This document shows positions 1-8,662 of a DNA stretch of 47,571 nucleotides, in pieces (positions within the stretch are counted from its first letter, which is position 1; each line of letters starts with the position of its first letter). The translations under genes were made by a program, and so were the position numbers. Under the pieces are notes generated by a model. That model did no database searches, was not told the origin of the DNA, and worked only from the letters and a program-made list of their open reading frames with translations. Location of the stretch: contig JAFAOU010000158.1 in NCBI GenBank assembly GCA_019247495.1, positions 1 to 47,571 on the forward strand, in the 5' to 3' direction. This stretch comes from Acidobacteriota bacterium. GTDB lineage: Bacteria; Acidobacteriota; Thermoanaerobaculia; Gp7-AA8.

Positions 1-104
1 GCCACGCGCGCGGCGGCTTCGTTGCCGTCGATCATCGCCACGCTCGGTTTCGATAGTTCTTCTTTGACGGTCGATGACGCGGGAGCCTCGGCAAGGATTG
101 TCAT
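1..104 (-). CDS. nifJ: Pyruvate:ferredoxin (flavodoxin) oxidoreductase, N-terminal fragment (cut by window edge)
   Basis: Only the first 34 or so codons are visible and the gene runs off the left edge. Reading from ATG at 104..102, the frame contains M-I-D-G-N-E-A-A-A-R-V-A at residues 24-35, which resembles the conserved N-terminus of pyruvate:ferredoxin oxidoreductases (TIDGNxAxAxVAY, just before the YPITPSS motif). The family converts pyruvate and CoA to acetyl-CoA and CO2 with reduction of ferredoxin, in the cytoplasm. The start is uncertain: ATG at 35..33 is also in frame but would leave almost no N-terminal extension, and neither start has a clear ribosome binding site. It lies 67 bases downstream of the cyclic-nucleotide-binding gene on the same strand, so co-transcription is possible. 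The identification rests on one short motif. Confidence 0.5.
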   Translation of the reverse strand, partial: MTILAEAPASSTVKEELSKPSVAMIDGNEAAARV

Positions 105-171
105 GAAAATGACGATAGCGAGGGGCCAACCATCGACCGATGACGCGCGTCATCCGGCGTGGTGATGAACG

Positions 172-744
172 TCACCCGATGGCCAGCGAGCGCATGTCGT
201 CGTACACGGAGTTGACGTCGTTGCTGAGCATGCGCAGAACGCTCAACCAGATCGCCGGCGTTTTTTCGAGCGACCGCAGAAACGCCTCGCGCTCGACGAA
301 GCCGACCTCGCAGTCCGTCCGCGCCACCGCCGAACAGTCATGTGGATGCTGCATCACCACGGAGCTCAATCCCAGAATGCGACCCGGATTGACCACGCGC
401 AGCGGCTTCGGCTGCCCCTCACGCGGCGAAAACACCAGCTCGACGTCGCCCTCATGAAGGACGTACACGCCCGCGGGGGACTCGCCTTCCATGAACAACA
501 TCTCCCCTGCGGCGCGATGCTCGCGCCGTTCGACCGCCTTCAGAGGTGTTTCGATCAACGCAGTCGCTTGCACGCGCACGAAGGTAACGGCAACCTCCGC
601 CGCCGCGTTGTGATGATCGCTACACGTCGATGTGCGGCACGTATTCGGTGGCTGCACGATGCTGTTCTCGATGTGTAAGGTTCGTAGCTCGAGCGGCGAC
701 ATAAATCGGGCCGGCGCTGGGTCAACCACTACCTCACTGCTCAA
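172..744 (-). CDS. Cyclic nucleotide-binding domain protein without DNA-binding domain
   Basis: A 190-residue protein whose C-terminal two thirds (about 70-175) is a cAMP-binding-type beta roll. The stretch AAGEMLFMEGESPAGVYVL followed by HEGDVELVF is the typical start of the fold. There is no helix-turn-helix after the domain, so it is not a complete Crp/Fnr regulator but a stand-alone sensor module. The first 55 residues resemble no domain I know and may be untranslated: in-frame GTG codons at 579..577 and 573..571 would give about 133-135 residues, with GGAGG about 14 bases upstream. The gene is divergent from the secreted BNR protein across 142 bases and precedes the putative nifJ on the same strand. 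Ligand and partner are unknown. Confidence 0.75.
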   Translation of the reverse strand: MSSEVVVDPAPARFMSPLELRTLHIENSIVQPPNTCRTSTCSDHHNAAAEVAVTFVRVQATALIETPLKAVERREHRAAGEMLFMEGESPAGVYVLHEGDVELVFSPREGQPKPLRVVNPGRILGLSSVVMQHPHDCSAVARTDCEVGFVEREAFLRSLEKTPAIWLSVLRMLSNDVNSVYDDMRSLAIG

Positions 745-886
745 CCCGTGACCGCGCCTTTTCGCCCTTCAGGGTCAGGAAAGCTGCCAAAAAGACCGAT
801 TTAAGGCTTTTTTCGTGCGGCACCGATCTTGATCTAGCTGAGCCCTTCGACCCCCGAAAAATTGAACGTTTCATGAAGGGAAAGTA

Positions 887-3800
887 ATGAAGAGAATCTC
901 TCTCGTCCTGGCAGCTCTGTTTCTCGCTTCATCAACGATGGTTCTTGCCCAGGGGCCTCCGAACACTCCTCCCGGGCAAGCGAAGAAGTTTCCCTCGGTC
1001 GACGAACAACTCAAGAAGGCACACGCCAATCCCGGCAGCGAGCTCGAAAAGCTGATCAAGAAGAATCAGGACTTCACCAAGCTCAAAGACAAAGACGCGG
1101 ACGATCCGATCGTTCCGCCCTGGCTCAAGGTCTACTGGCGCAAGGGGCATCCCGAGGCCAATTACGACAATGACAACGATCCCACGGGCGGCTATCCGCT
1201 CGTACTGAAGGAAGTCCTGGAGTGGATGGTGACGCACCAGGATCTCAAACCGGGGCATGCGGAAGCGACCCTGCCGCCCGGCCGGAACTTCCAGGATCTC
1301 GATGCCGACGAAGAGGGAACGGCGTCGGCGATGGGCTTCCGGCACATCACCGCCCTCGGCGCGACAGCCGGAACGAACGTCCGCAACTCCGGCGCGCAGA
1401 CGGTTTCGCGCAGCGAATCGGACATCCGCATCAACTACTGGGATCCGACCAAGATCATCGCCGCCTCCAACAACATCGGCGGGTCGGGCATGCAGGGCGA
1501 GTACTACTCCACCGACGGCGGCGTGACCTGGGGGCAGAGCAACCTCCCGCTCGCCAGCGGCGACGCCTTTCACTCAGATCCGACGGTCGACTGGAGCTCG
1601 GACGGCACCGCGTGGTCGACCACGATGGGCATCAACTCCGCGCAGACCGTCCTCAAAGTGCAGTCGTACAAGTCGACGAACGGCGGCGCGACGTGGACGT
1701 TCGACGGAACGATCTCGGGAACGCAGACGAACACCGACAAGCAGATGCAGTGGATCGACCACAGCGCGACGTCGGCGTTCGCGAACAACAACTACGTCAT
1801 CTGGCACAACGGCAACCCCGCCTTCATGAATCGCCGCACCTCCACCGGGTGGGGAACGCCGATCCAGGTCAGCGACTCGCAGGCCACCGGCACATGCATC
1901 GGCGCCGACGTGAAGACCAACTCCGCCGGCGATGTCTTCGGCTTCTTCCCCGACACCGGCTCGCGCGGAATCTTCGTGGTCAAATCGACCAACGGCGGCG
2001 CGAGTTACGGCACGCCGGTGAAGATCAGGACCACCTTCCGCGGATACGACATCGGCGTCCCGTCGTTCAACAGCCGCCGCGCGCTGGTCTACGTTTCCGG
2101 CGGCGCGTACAAGAATGGCGCGACGAACAACGTCTACGCAGTCTGGACGGATCTCTCCGGCGATTCCGGCTGCGCCAGCACGACGAGCGAGCCCGGCTCC
2201 AGCGTCACCTCGACGTGCAAGACGCGCATCTGGTTCACCCGCTCCACCGACGGCGGCGCCACGTGGAGCGCCGCGGTCAAGCTGAACAACCAGAGCGGAC
2301 TCAATGACCAGTTCAATCCGTTCCTGGCCGTCGACGAGACGAACGGAAACCTCGGCGCGATCTACTACGACACCGTGGCCGACGCCGGCCGATTGAAGGT
2401 CGACGTCTACTACCAGTTGTCGACCGACGGCGGCGCCACCTGGCAGGCCGCGGTCAAGGTGACGACGGCGATGACCGACGAGACGGTCACCGGCGCCGAT
2501 TCTGGCAACCAGTTCGGCGATTACAACAGCCTCTCCGGCTACGCCAACGCCTTCTTCCCCTCCTGGACGGACCGCCGCAACAACGCCAAGGAAGAGATCT
2601 GGACGGCGAAGGTGACCACGTCGGCGACTGCGACGTTCTCGATCTCCGGCAACGCCGGAACCACCGGCGCGACGCTCTCAACGAGCGGCGGCTCGGCCAC
2701 CAGCGACGCATCGAGCAACTACACGATCGCCAACCTCGCCGCCGGCACGTACACGGTGACGCCGAGCAAGAGCGGCTGCACCTTCTCGCCCACGTCGAGC
2801 TCCGTCACGATCACTTCGGCCAACATTACCGGCGTCAACTTCACTGCCTCTTGCACCGCGCCGACCTTCTCGATCAGCGGCAACGCAGGCACCAGCGGCG
2901 CCACGGTCACCGCGGGATCGTCGTCCACCACGAGCGATGCGTCGAGCAACTATTCGATGTCCGGGTTCGTGGCCGGAACCTACACGGTGACGCCGAGCAA
3001 GTCGGGCTGCACGTTCTCCCCCGCCTCCAGCTCCGTCACGATCACCTCGTCCAACGTGACGGGAGTCAACTTCACTGCCACGTGCGGCACCGGCGACACG
3101 CAGCTCACCAGCGGCGTCGCAGCCACCGGCCAAAGCGTTGCGCTGAACGCGTGGAAGTACTACTTCATCACCGTTCCCGCAGGCGCGACGAACCTGACCG
3201 TCGCTACGTCCGCCGCAACGTCCGACGTCGATCTCTACACGCAGTTCAACGCCAAGCCGACCTTGACGGTGTACACGTGCCGGCCGTACACCTCATCCGG
3301 CAACGAGACATGCTCGGCGGCGAACCCCTCCTCCGGCACGTGGTGGTTCGGCGTCAACGGTTACACCGCGGGCAACTTCACGATTACCGCGACGGTGACG
3401 ATGCCGGTGGCCACCTACTCGATCTCCGGCAGCGCCGGCACCACGGGAGCAACAGTCACCGCCGGATCGCAGGGCGCGACCAGCGACGCGTCGAACAACT
3501 ACGTCATCAGCGGCTTAGCCAACGGCACCTACACCGTCACACCGAGCAAGAGCGGTTGCACCTTCTCGCCAGCCACGCTCTCGGTGACGATCGCAGGCGC
3601 GAACGTCAGCGGAAACAACTTCACGGCAACCTGCGGCGGTGGATCGACGCTCTTCTCGAACGGATTCGAAAGCATGACCGGCTGGGCCACCGCGCAGGTT
3701 TCCGGCACCGCCGGTGCGTGGACCATCGTCACCGCCGGCACGCATCCCGTCATCTCACCGCACGGAGGCAGCAACCTCGCGCGATTCAACTCCTACGATT

Positions 3801-4126
3801 CGGCCAGCGGTTCACAAACTCGCATCTATCAAACCACCGGCTTCGCCATCCCGAGCACAGCCACCACGGCCACGCTGAAGTTCTGGGTCTACCACGACAC
3901 CGGCTTCTCCGCCGACGCAGACCGCGTCCAGGTGCAGGCCTCGACCACCGGAACGTGGGCAAACGTCGGCACGGCAATCAACCGCTACGACGGCACGACC
4001 GGATGGAAACAACACACGATCGACCTGACCGCCTACAAAGGCACGACCGTCCAGCTAGGCTTCCTCGGCATCAGCGTCTTCGGCAACGATGTCTACATCG
4101 ACGACGCGGTCGTCACGACGCCGTAA
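887..4126 (+). CDS. Large secreted protein with BNR/Asp-box repeats, three Ig-like repeats and a PPC domain
   Basis: A 1079-residue exported protein. Residues 1-22 are a signal peptide (K-R then a hydrophobic core ending LAQ). About 150-580 holds five Asp-box (BNR) motifs of the form S-T-D/N-G-G-x-T/S-W/Y near residues 207, 263, 367, 453 and 511, as in sialidase-type beta propellers. Three near-identical repeats of about 72 residues follow (about 583-655, 660-735, 843-918), each with GTYTVTPSKSGCTFSP and two Cys. A bacterial pre-peptidase C-terminal (PPC) domain (about 736-838) lies between repeats two and three. The last 160 residues look like a beta-sandwich binding domain (NGFES start). 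I see no clear catalytic set, so sialidase activity should not be assumed; it may be an adhesin or a carbohydrate-active protein. A purine-rich site (AAGGGAAAG, 875-883) precedes the ATG. Confidence 0.88.
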   Translation: MKRISLVLAALFLASSTMVLAQGPPNTPPGQAKKFPSVDEQLKKAHANPGSELEKLIKKNQDFTKLKDKDADDPIVPPWLKVYWRKGHPEANYDNDNDPTGGYPLVLKEVLEWMVTHQDLKPGHAEATLPPGRNFQDLDADEEGTASAMGFRHITALGATAGTNVRNSGAQTVSRSESDIRINYWDPTKIIAASNNIGGSGMQGEYYSTDGGVTWGQSNLPLASGDAFHSDPTVDWSSDGTAWSTTMGINSAQTVLKVQSYKSTNGGATWTFDGTISGTQTNTDKQMQWIDHSATSAFANNNYVIWHNGNPAFMNRRTSTGWGTPIQVSDSQATGTCIGADVKTNSAGDVFGFFPDTGSRGIFVVKSTNGGASYGTPVKIRTTFRGYDIGVPSFNSRRALVYVSGGAYKNGATNNVYAVWTDLSGDSGCASTTSEPGSSVTSTCKTRIWFTRSTDGGATWSAAVKLNNQSGLNDQFNPFLAVDETNGNLGAIYYDTVADAGRLKVDVYYQLSTDGGATWQAAVKVTTAMTDETVTGADSGNQFGDYNSLSGYANAFFPSWTDRRNNAKEEIWTAKVTTSATATFSISGNAGTTGATLSTSGGSATSDASSNYTIANLAAGTYTVTPSKSGCTFSPTSSSVTITSANITGVNFTASCTAPTFSISGNAGTSGATVTAGSSSTTSDASSNYSMSGFVAGTYTVTPSKSGCTFSPASSSVTITSSNVTGVNFTATCGTGDTQLTSGVAATGQSVALNAWKYYFITVPAGATNLTVATSAATSDVDLYTQFNAKPTLTVYTCRPYTSSGNETCSAANPSSGTWWFGVNGYTAGNFTITATVTMPVATYSISGSAGTTGATVTAGSQGATSDASNNYVISGLANGTYTVTPSKSGCTFSPATLSVTIAGANVSGNNFTATCGGGSTLFSNGFESMTGWATAQVSGTAGAWTIVTAGTHPVISPHGGSNLARFNSYDSASGSQTRIYQTTGFAIPSTATTATLKFWVYHDTGFSADADRVQVQASTTGTWANVGTAINRYDGTTGWKQHTIDLTAYKGTTVQLGFLGISVFGNDVYIDDAVVTTP

Positions 4127-4147
4127 ATCGCATCACTCGTATTCGCC

Positions 4148-4180
4148 AAAAGGGGAGGGTTCACGCCCTCCCCTTTTTTC
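4148..4180. terminator. Bidirectional intrinsic terminator
   Basis: An A-run, then GGGGAGGG, a short loop, CCCTCCCC and a T-run form a GC stem of about 8 bp that A-T pairs can extend. It lies between the convergent BNR gene (ends 4126) and the homocysteine methyltransferase fusion, whose stop codon abuts it. With T runs on both strands it can end transcripts from either side. Confidence 0.85.
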
Positions 4181-6044
4181 ACACGCCGGTCGCGCGCTGT
4201 TCGACCAAACCTTCGAACACCTCCAGCGCGAGATCGACGCGGCCCAGCGGAGCGGACACCTGCACACCGGCTACGCGGTCGCGGACGCGTTCGAGCGTTT
4301 CGCGGGCGATGGCAATGCCTTCGCGGAGTCCGTGCTCTTTGCCCTTTTCGCTGGCGATGCGCATGCGCTCCATCACTTCGTCGGTGACCGAGACGCCGGG
4401 CACTTCGTTGTTCATGAACTGCGCGTTGCGATACGACAGCAGCGGCCAGATTCCGGCGACAACTGGGAGTTGCATGTCGCCGATCTGCGCAAGGAATCGC
4501 TCCAGCACGGCCACGTCGAATACCGGCTGCGTGATGCAGTACTCGGCGCCCGCCTTCACTTTCCAGTCGAGGCGGCGGAGCTCGTAGTCGAGATCCATGT
4601 GGCCGGGATTGACGCCGACGCCGATCGTGAACTGCGTCGGTTCGCCGAATGGATTCCCGCCGAGGTCGAGGCCGTGGTTCATCAGGTTGGCCATGTTCGT
4701 CAGACCGATGGAGTCGATATCGAAGACCGCGGTCGCGTCGGGATACGGTCCCATCTTCGGAGGATCGCCGGTGATCAGCAGCAGATTGCGAAGGCCGAGG
4801 GCGGCACAGCCGAGCAGGTCGGAGTGCATGCCGAGGAGGTTGCGGTCGCGGCAGCAGTAGTGGAGGACGGTCTCGATGCCGACGCGCTGTTGCAGCAGGA
4901 CGGCGACCGCGATCGCGCCCATGCGGTTTTGGGCGCGCGGACCGTCCGGAACGTTGACCGCGTCGACGCCGGCCGCTTTGATCGAACGAACCGACTCGAT
5001 CATCTTGTCGGGATTCGGCCCTTTCGGCGGCGTGATCTCGATCGTCGTCACGAACTCGCCGGCGGCGATGCGCTTGCCCCAGTTCGAGCGCGCTGCCATC
5101 GGCACCGAGGCTTTCGAGTCGCTGTGGTTTGCATCGGCTTCGCGCTCGACGACCACGAACGAACGGCGCGGCGAGAGCGGGCGCACAGCGTCGGCCATGA
5201 TCTTGATGTGCTCGGGCGTGGTGCCGCAGCATCCGCCGAGGAACTTCACGCCTTTGTGGATGAGCCGCTTGGCGTACTTGGCCATGTAGTCGGGTGAGGC
5301 CATGTACATCTGGCGGCCGTTGACCTCGCGCGGCAGACCGGCGTTCGGCTGCGCGGAAATCTTCTTCGCGGTGACCGCGGTGATCTCCTCGATGGCGTCG
5401 AGCATGACGTCGGGACCGACGGAGCAATTGAGTCCGATGACGTCAGCGCCCGCGAGATCGAGCCGCTGCGCGATCGTGCGCGGCATGTCGCCGTAGATCG
5501 TGCGGCCATCATTGCCGATGGTCATCTGCGCCACGATCGGAAGCGAGCAGATGTCGCGAATGGCCGCGATGCCCTGCTCGATCTCGGCGATGTTGGACAT
5601 GGTCTCGAGCACGAAGAGATCGACGCCGGCATCGCGCAACGCCGCCGCCTGCTCGCGAAAATATTCACGCGCCTCGGCCAGCGACGTCGGCCCATACGGC
5701 TCGATGCGGATGCCGAGCGGACCGATCGCGCCGGCGACGAAAACGGCGTCGCCCGCCGCCTCGCGCGCGAGCGCCGCGCCGCGCTCGTTGATGGCGCGCA
5801 GCTCGTCCTCGATTCCGAAGCTGCGCAGCTTGATGCGGTTCGCCCCGTAGGTGTTGGTCTCGATGATCTCCGCTCCGGCGCGTACGTACTGCTTGTGCAC
5901 TTCGCGCACGATCTCCGGATTGCGGAGATTCAGCTCGTCGTAGCACTTGTTGATGAAGACGCCCTTGGCGTAGAGCATCGTCCCCATCGCACCATCGAAG
6001 AGGTAGACGTGTTCGTCAGCGATTGCCTGGATGAAGTCGCGCAT
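4179..6044 (-). CDS. Bifunctional homocysteine S-methyltransferase / methylenetetrahydrofolate reductase (YitJ type)
   Basis: A 621-residue cytoplasmic fusion enzyme. Residues 1-300 are a homocysteine S-methyltransferase barrel with the three zinc-binding Cys: Cys207 in GLNCSVGP and Cys272-Cys273 in GGCCGTTPEH. Residues about 325-600 are a MetF-like 5,10-methylenetetrahydrofolate reductase, from FVTTIEITPPKGPNP through LLLITGDPPKMG to CITQPVFD. The length matches Bacillus YitJ (about 610). The family couples formation of 5-methyl-THF to methionine synthesis, or feeds methyl groups to another methionine synthase. The ATG at 6044 directly follows the U tract of a hairpin, and a SAM-II-like element lies further upstream, so feedback by S-adenosylmethionine is the likely control. 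The only nearby Shine-Dalgarno-like G run (GGGG) lies in the 3' arm of that hairpin. It appears monocistronic. Confidence 0.93.
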   Translation of the reverse strand: MRDFIQAIADEHVYLFDGAMGTMLYAKGVFINKCYDELNLRNPEIVREVHKQYVRAGAEIIETNTYGANRIKLRSFGIEDELRAINERGAALAREAAGDAVFVAGAIGPLGIRIEPYGPTSLAEAREYFREQAAALRDAGVDLFVLETMSNIAEIEQGIAAIRDICSLPIVAQMTIGNDGRTIYGDMPRTIAQRLDLAGADVIGLNCSVGPDVMLDAIEEITAVTAKKISAQPNAGLPREVNGRQMYMASPDYMAKYAKRLIHKGVKFLGGCCGTTPEHIKIMADAVRPLSPRRSFVVVEREADANHSDSKASVPMAARSNWGKRIAAGEFVTTIEITPPKGPNPDKMIESVRSIKAAGVDAVNVPDGPRAQNRMGAIAVAVLLQQRVGIETVLHYCCRDRNLLGMHSDLLGCAALGLRNLLLITGDPPKMGPYPDATAVFDIDSIGLTNMANLMNHGLDLGGNPFGEPTQFTIGVGVNPGHMDLDYELRRLDWKVKAGAEYCITQPVFDVAVLERFLAQIGDMQLPVVAGIWPLLSYRNAQFMNNEVPGVSVTDEVMERMRIASEKGKEHGLREGIAIARETLERVRDRVAGVQVSAPLGRVDLALEVFEGLVEQRATGV

Positions 6045-6076
6045 AAAAAAGCCCCACGCCGGAATCGACGTGGGGC
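6045..6076 (-). terminator. Leader terminator/RBS-sequestering hairpin of the putative riboswitch
   Basis: On the minus strand, GCCCCACG and CGTGGGGC form a perfect 8-bp stem around a 10-base loop, followed by six T that run directly into the ATG of the methyltransferase/MTHFR gene. As RNA this is a textbook intrinsic terminator placed before the coding region. The GGGG in the 3' arm is also the only Shine-Dalgarno-like sequence, so folding could block translation as well. The loop holds CCGGC, which can pair with GCCGG at the 3' end of the upstream aptamer-like element, offering an antiterminator. Confidence 0.75.
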
Positions 6077-6100
6077 CAATCGAAAAACGAATTCGAACTT

Positions 6101-6155
6101 GCCGGCTATTTAGCTTTTTTTACCCTGGTTGCAAGCGACCCCAAATCAATCCAGC
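6101..6155 (-). promoter_or_regulatory. Putative SAM-II-like riboswitch aptamer
   Basis: On the minus strand, CTGG-A-TT (from 6154) can pair with AACCAG (6130..6125) to form P1 with one bulged A. Inside and after it, the conserved pieces of SAM-II (SAM-alpha/metA) RNAs appear in the right order: GATTTG directly after the 5' arm, CTTGCA directly before the 3' arm, then GTAAAAA and GCTAAA, then GCC for the pseudoknot. The P2 pseudoknot is weak here (about three pairs, GGU with GCC). The position, about 55 bases before a methionine-cycle gene and followed by a terminator hairpin, fits the known role. The call rests on remembered consensus; no covariance search was possible. Confidence 0.6.
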
Positions 6156-6196
6156 GAGTGGCGAGGTTAGGACGTGGACGATGGTTTGTCAAACGC

Positions 6197-6383
6197 TGTC
6201 ATCCTGAGCCGCCGGAGCCGTCGTAGGCGAAGCCGAAGAGCCGAAGGACGGTCGAAGGACCCCCTTCGTACTCGCCCCGTGAAAAAACGCCCGCCCAACC
6301 GGGTTAGCAGGTTGGGGGTCCTTCGACCGTCCTGCGCCGTTCCGCGCTTCGCGCTCCAGCGGCTTCGGCGGCTCAGGATGACA
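6197..6383. repeat. Large imperfect inverted repeat with TGTCATCCTGAG ends
   Basis: The ends TGTCATCCTGAGCCGCC (6197-6213) and its exact complement (6367-6383) are inverted. Inner arms GGACGGTCGAAGGACCCCC (about 6246-6264) and its complement (about 6314-6332) also pair. The element fills the gap between the riboswitch leader and the end of the penicillin-binding protein gene. It carries no ORF of note and looks like a dispersed intergenic palindromic element. Confidence 0.8.
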
Positions 6384-6389
6384 GTGGCC

Positions 6390-8552
6390 TCAATTTCCGA
6401 ACACTCTCTTCAATCTCCCCAGCACACCCTCCACCTCCTGCCTGCTGCGATCGACGTCGTTCGCCCATTTGCGGAATTGTTCGAAGGTGATCGCGGCGGG
6501 CTCGTCGAAGTTGTCGCGGTCGAAGAAGACGTGGCGGACGATGCGGCCGAAGAAGCCGGCCGGACATGTGTGCGTCGGCGCGGTGCCGTCGAGGAAGACT
6601 TCGCGGATGGGACCGGGGCAGCCGTCCTGCCAGAGCATGCCGGTTTCGGGATCGATGTTGCGGAAGGTCACACCCTTCGGCGGGCGCGGCTCGCCGCGTT
6701 GATGCGGAATCGCGCTCATGTACGTGCCCCAGATCGGAATCGCTGCTTCGCCCGATGACAGCCGGAGCGGCGCGCCGTGATCGAAGCCGACCCAGACGCT
6801 GGTGACCATGTCCGTGGTGTAGCCGACGAACCATGCGTCGCGGTAATCGCTGGTCGTCCCCGTTTTCCCGGCGACGTACGCGAGTCCGTAGCGTTTCAGC
6901 CGCGAGGCAGTTCCGCGCTGCACGACGCCGCGCAACAGCGTGTGCATGACGTACGTCGCGCCGGCGTCGGCCACGCGTTGCTGTTCGAGCTCGTGGACGT
7001 AAAGCGTTTTGCCGGCGCGGTCGCGCACTTCGCGAAGGAGGAACGGCTCGACGCGGATGCCGAGGTTCGGGAAGGGCGTGTAGGCGGCGGTGAGTTCGCG
7101 CATCGAGACTTCCGTGACGCCGAGCGGCAGCGCCGGGATGCGCGCGAAGTGTTCGTCGAATCCGAACTTCTCCGCGACGTTGACGACCTTCGAGACGCCG
7201 ATGTCTTCGGACAACCTCACCGTCGGCACGTTCAGCGAATGCTCGAATGCTTCGCGAACGGTCACGCGTCCGCGGTAGCGATCGTCGTAGTTGTGCGGCT
7301 GCCACGTTTCGTTGCCGTTGACGGCGACGCTGACGGGCGCGTCGAGCAGCAGCGTCGACGTAGTCGCTTTCTTCGAGGCGATCGCGGCGAGATACGCGAA
7401 GGTCTTGAACGCGGATCCCGGCTGGCGGCGCATGGCCGAGGTGCGGTCGTACGGCGAGACGTTGTAGTCGCTGCCGCCGACCAGAGCGCGGATGCCGCCG
7501 TTGCGCGGATCGACCGACAGCAGCGCCACCTGCAGCGGCTCGCTGCGCGCTTGCGCGCGGAGCCAGGCATGCGTCGCCTCGAGTTGCGCCGGCGCGCGCG
7601 CGGCAACGCGTTCGGCGTTTCGCTGCGCCTCCGGATCCATTTCGCAGACGATCGTGAGCGCACCTTCGATGACCGGGCGGACTCCGATCTCCTTCACGAT
7701 CTCCGCGCGAAGAGCGCGCAGGTAGAACGGGTACGGCGCCTGCGGGATCGTGCCGCCGGTGAACTCAACGTCGCGATTCTTTGCGGCGGCGAACTCCGCA
7801 TCGCTGATCCAGTCGTGATCGTGCATGACGCCGAGAATCGCGTCGCGCCGCGCGCGGGCGATGTCGGGCCGTTTCTCGGGCGTGTCGCGATTCGGCGCGC
7901 GGATCATGCCGGCCAGGACCGCCGCTTCGTCGACGCGCAATTCCGTGGGGCGCTTGTTGAAGTAGAGCCGCGCCGCTTCGTCGATGCCGAGCACCGGCTT
8001 CCCTGCGTTGTGGCCGAGGTAAACGTCGTTGAGATAGACCTCGAGGATCTCGTTCTTCGGCATGCGCGCGTCGAGCAGCATGGCCAGGAAGATCTCGGTG
8101 ATCTTGCGGCGCCAGGTCCGCTCCTGCGAAAGGAAACGCGTCTTGATGATCTGCTGATCGATCGTCGAACCGCCAGCGGCGATGCCGTGCGCGCGCAAGT
8201 TCGTGAAGAGAGCGCGCGCCATTCCGACCGGATCGATGCCGATGTGGTGATGAAAGCGAACGTCCTCCGCAGCGAGAAATGCGTTCGACACGTGCGCCGG
8301 AATCGATTGCAGCGTCACCGGCGGCGTGATGCGCCAGTCGACGCCGTAGAGCGTGGCCACGCGCACCGGAGCGCTGTGCGCGTCGGAGACGATGACCGTC
8401 GGCGCGCGCCAGGAATGGTTGACGAGCTCGCGCGTGAGCCGCCGGTTGAGGACGAAGATGTAGACGCAAAACGCTTCGCCGATGACGAAGACGATGATTG
8501 CGATGGCTGCAAGCCATCGCGGAAGCCGTTGCATGCGTGACAATCGCGACAT
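6390..8552 (-). CDS. Class A (bifunctional) penicillin-binding protein, PBP1 family
   Basis: A 720-residue inner-membrane peptidoglycan synthase. Residues 1-37 hold a short basic N-terminus and one membrane anchor (about 13-35). The GT51 glycosyltransferase domain (about 85-260) has the catalytic Glu96 in AAEDVRFHHH, then GGSTIDQQIIKTRF (128-140) and EILEVYLNDVYLG (168-180). The transpeptidase domain (about 335-640) has S380-A-F-K383, S439-L-N441 and K563-T-G565 (GKTGTTSDY). It polymerises lipid II and cross-links stem peptides in the periplasm. The C-terminal 80 residues carry two Cys (CPGPIREVF and HTCPAGFFG), possibly disulphide-bonded. The start could also be the ATG at 8534. It is divergent from the H1-like gene. 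Confidence 0.93.
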   Translation of the reverse strand: MSRLSRMQRLPRWLAAIAIIVFVIGEAFCVYIFVLNRRLTRELVNHSWRAPTVIVSDAHSAPVRVATLYGVDWRITPPVTLQSIPAHVSNAFLAAEDVRFHHHIGIDPVGMARALFTNLRAHGIAAGGSTIDQQIIKTRFLSQERTWRRKITEIFLAMLLDARMPKNEILEVYLNDVYLGHNAGKPVLGIDEAARLYFNKRPTELRVDEAAVLAGMIRAPNRDTPEKRPDIARARRDAILGVMHDHDWISDAEFAAAKNRDVEFTGGTIPQAPYPFYLRALRAEIVKEIGVRPVIEGALTIVCEMDPEAQRNAERVAARAPAQLEATHAWLRAQARSEPLQVALLSVDPRNGGIRALVGGSDYNVSPYDRTSAMRRQPGSAFKTFAYLAAIASKKATTSTLLLDAPVSVAVNGNETWQPHNYDDRYRGRVTVREAFEHSLNVPTVRLSEDIGVSKVVNVAEKFGFDEHFARIPALPLGVTEVSMRELTAAYTPFPNLGIRVEPFLLREVRDRAGKTLYVHELEQQRVADAGATYVMHTLLRGVVQRGTASRLKRYGLAYVAGKTGTTSDYRDAWFVGYTTDMVTSVWVGFDHGAPLRLSSGEAAIPIWGTYMSAIPHQRGEPRPPKGVTFRNIDPETGMLWQDGCPGPIREVFLDGTAPTHTCPAGFFGRIVRHVFFDRDNFDEPAAITFEQFRKWANDVDRSRQEVEGVLGRLKRVFGN

Positions 8553-8662
8553 CTTCGTCTACATTGAAATTCGTGCAACGCGGTTGCCACGCAGCACAAA
8601 TTTTTTTCTTTCGAACAACGTACGGCTCCCCACCGACCCAGTTTTGAATAGGAGAGAAATCC

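Noticed and set aside
2851..4587. A 578-codon + frame overlapping the end of the BNR gene, the terminator and the MTHFR fusion
   Set aside because: Arg/His-rich nonsense composition. It crosses a clear terminator and two well-supported genes.
6045..6180. SAM-I (S-box), SAM-IV, THF or cobalamin riboswitch in the methyltransferase leader
   Set aside because: The S-box hallmarks and four-way junction segments are missing, and no B12-box or THF core is seen. The segment order fits SAM-II better.
6777..8540. A 587-codon open frame on the + strand opposite the penicillin-binding protein gene
   Set aside because: It is an antisense shadow of a well-supported gene in a high-GC genome: very rich in Arg, Asp, Val and Ala, with no motifs, signal or ribosome binding site.
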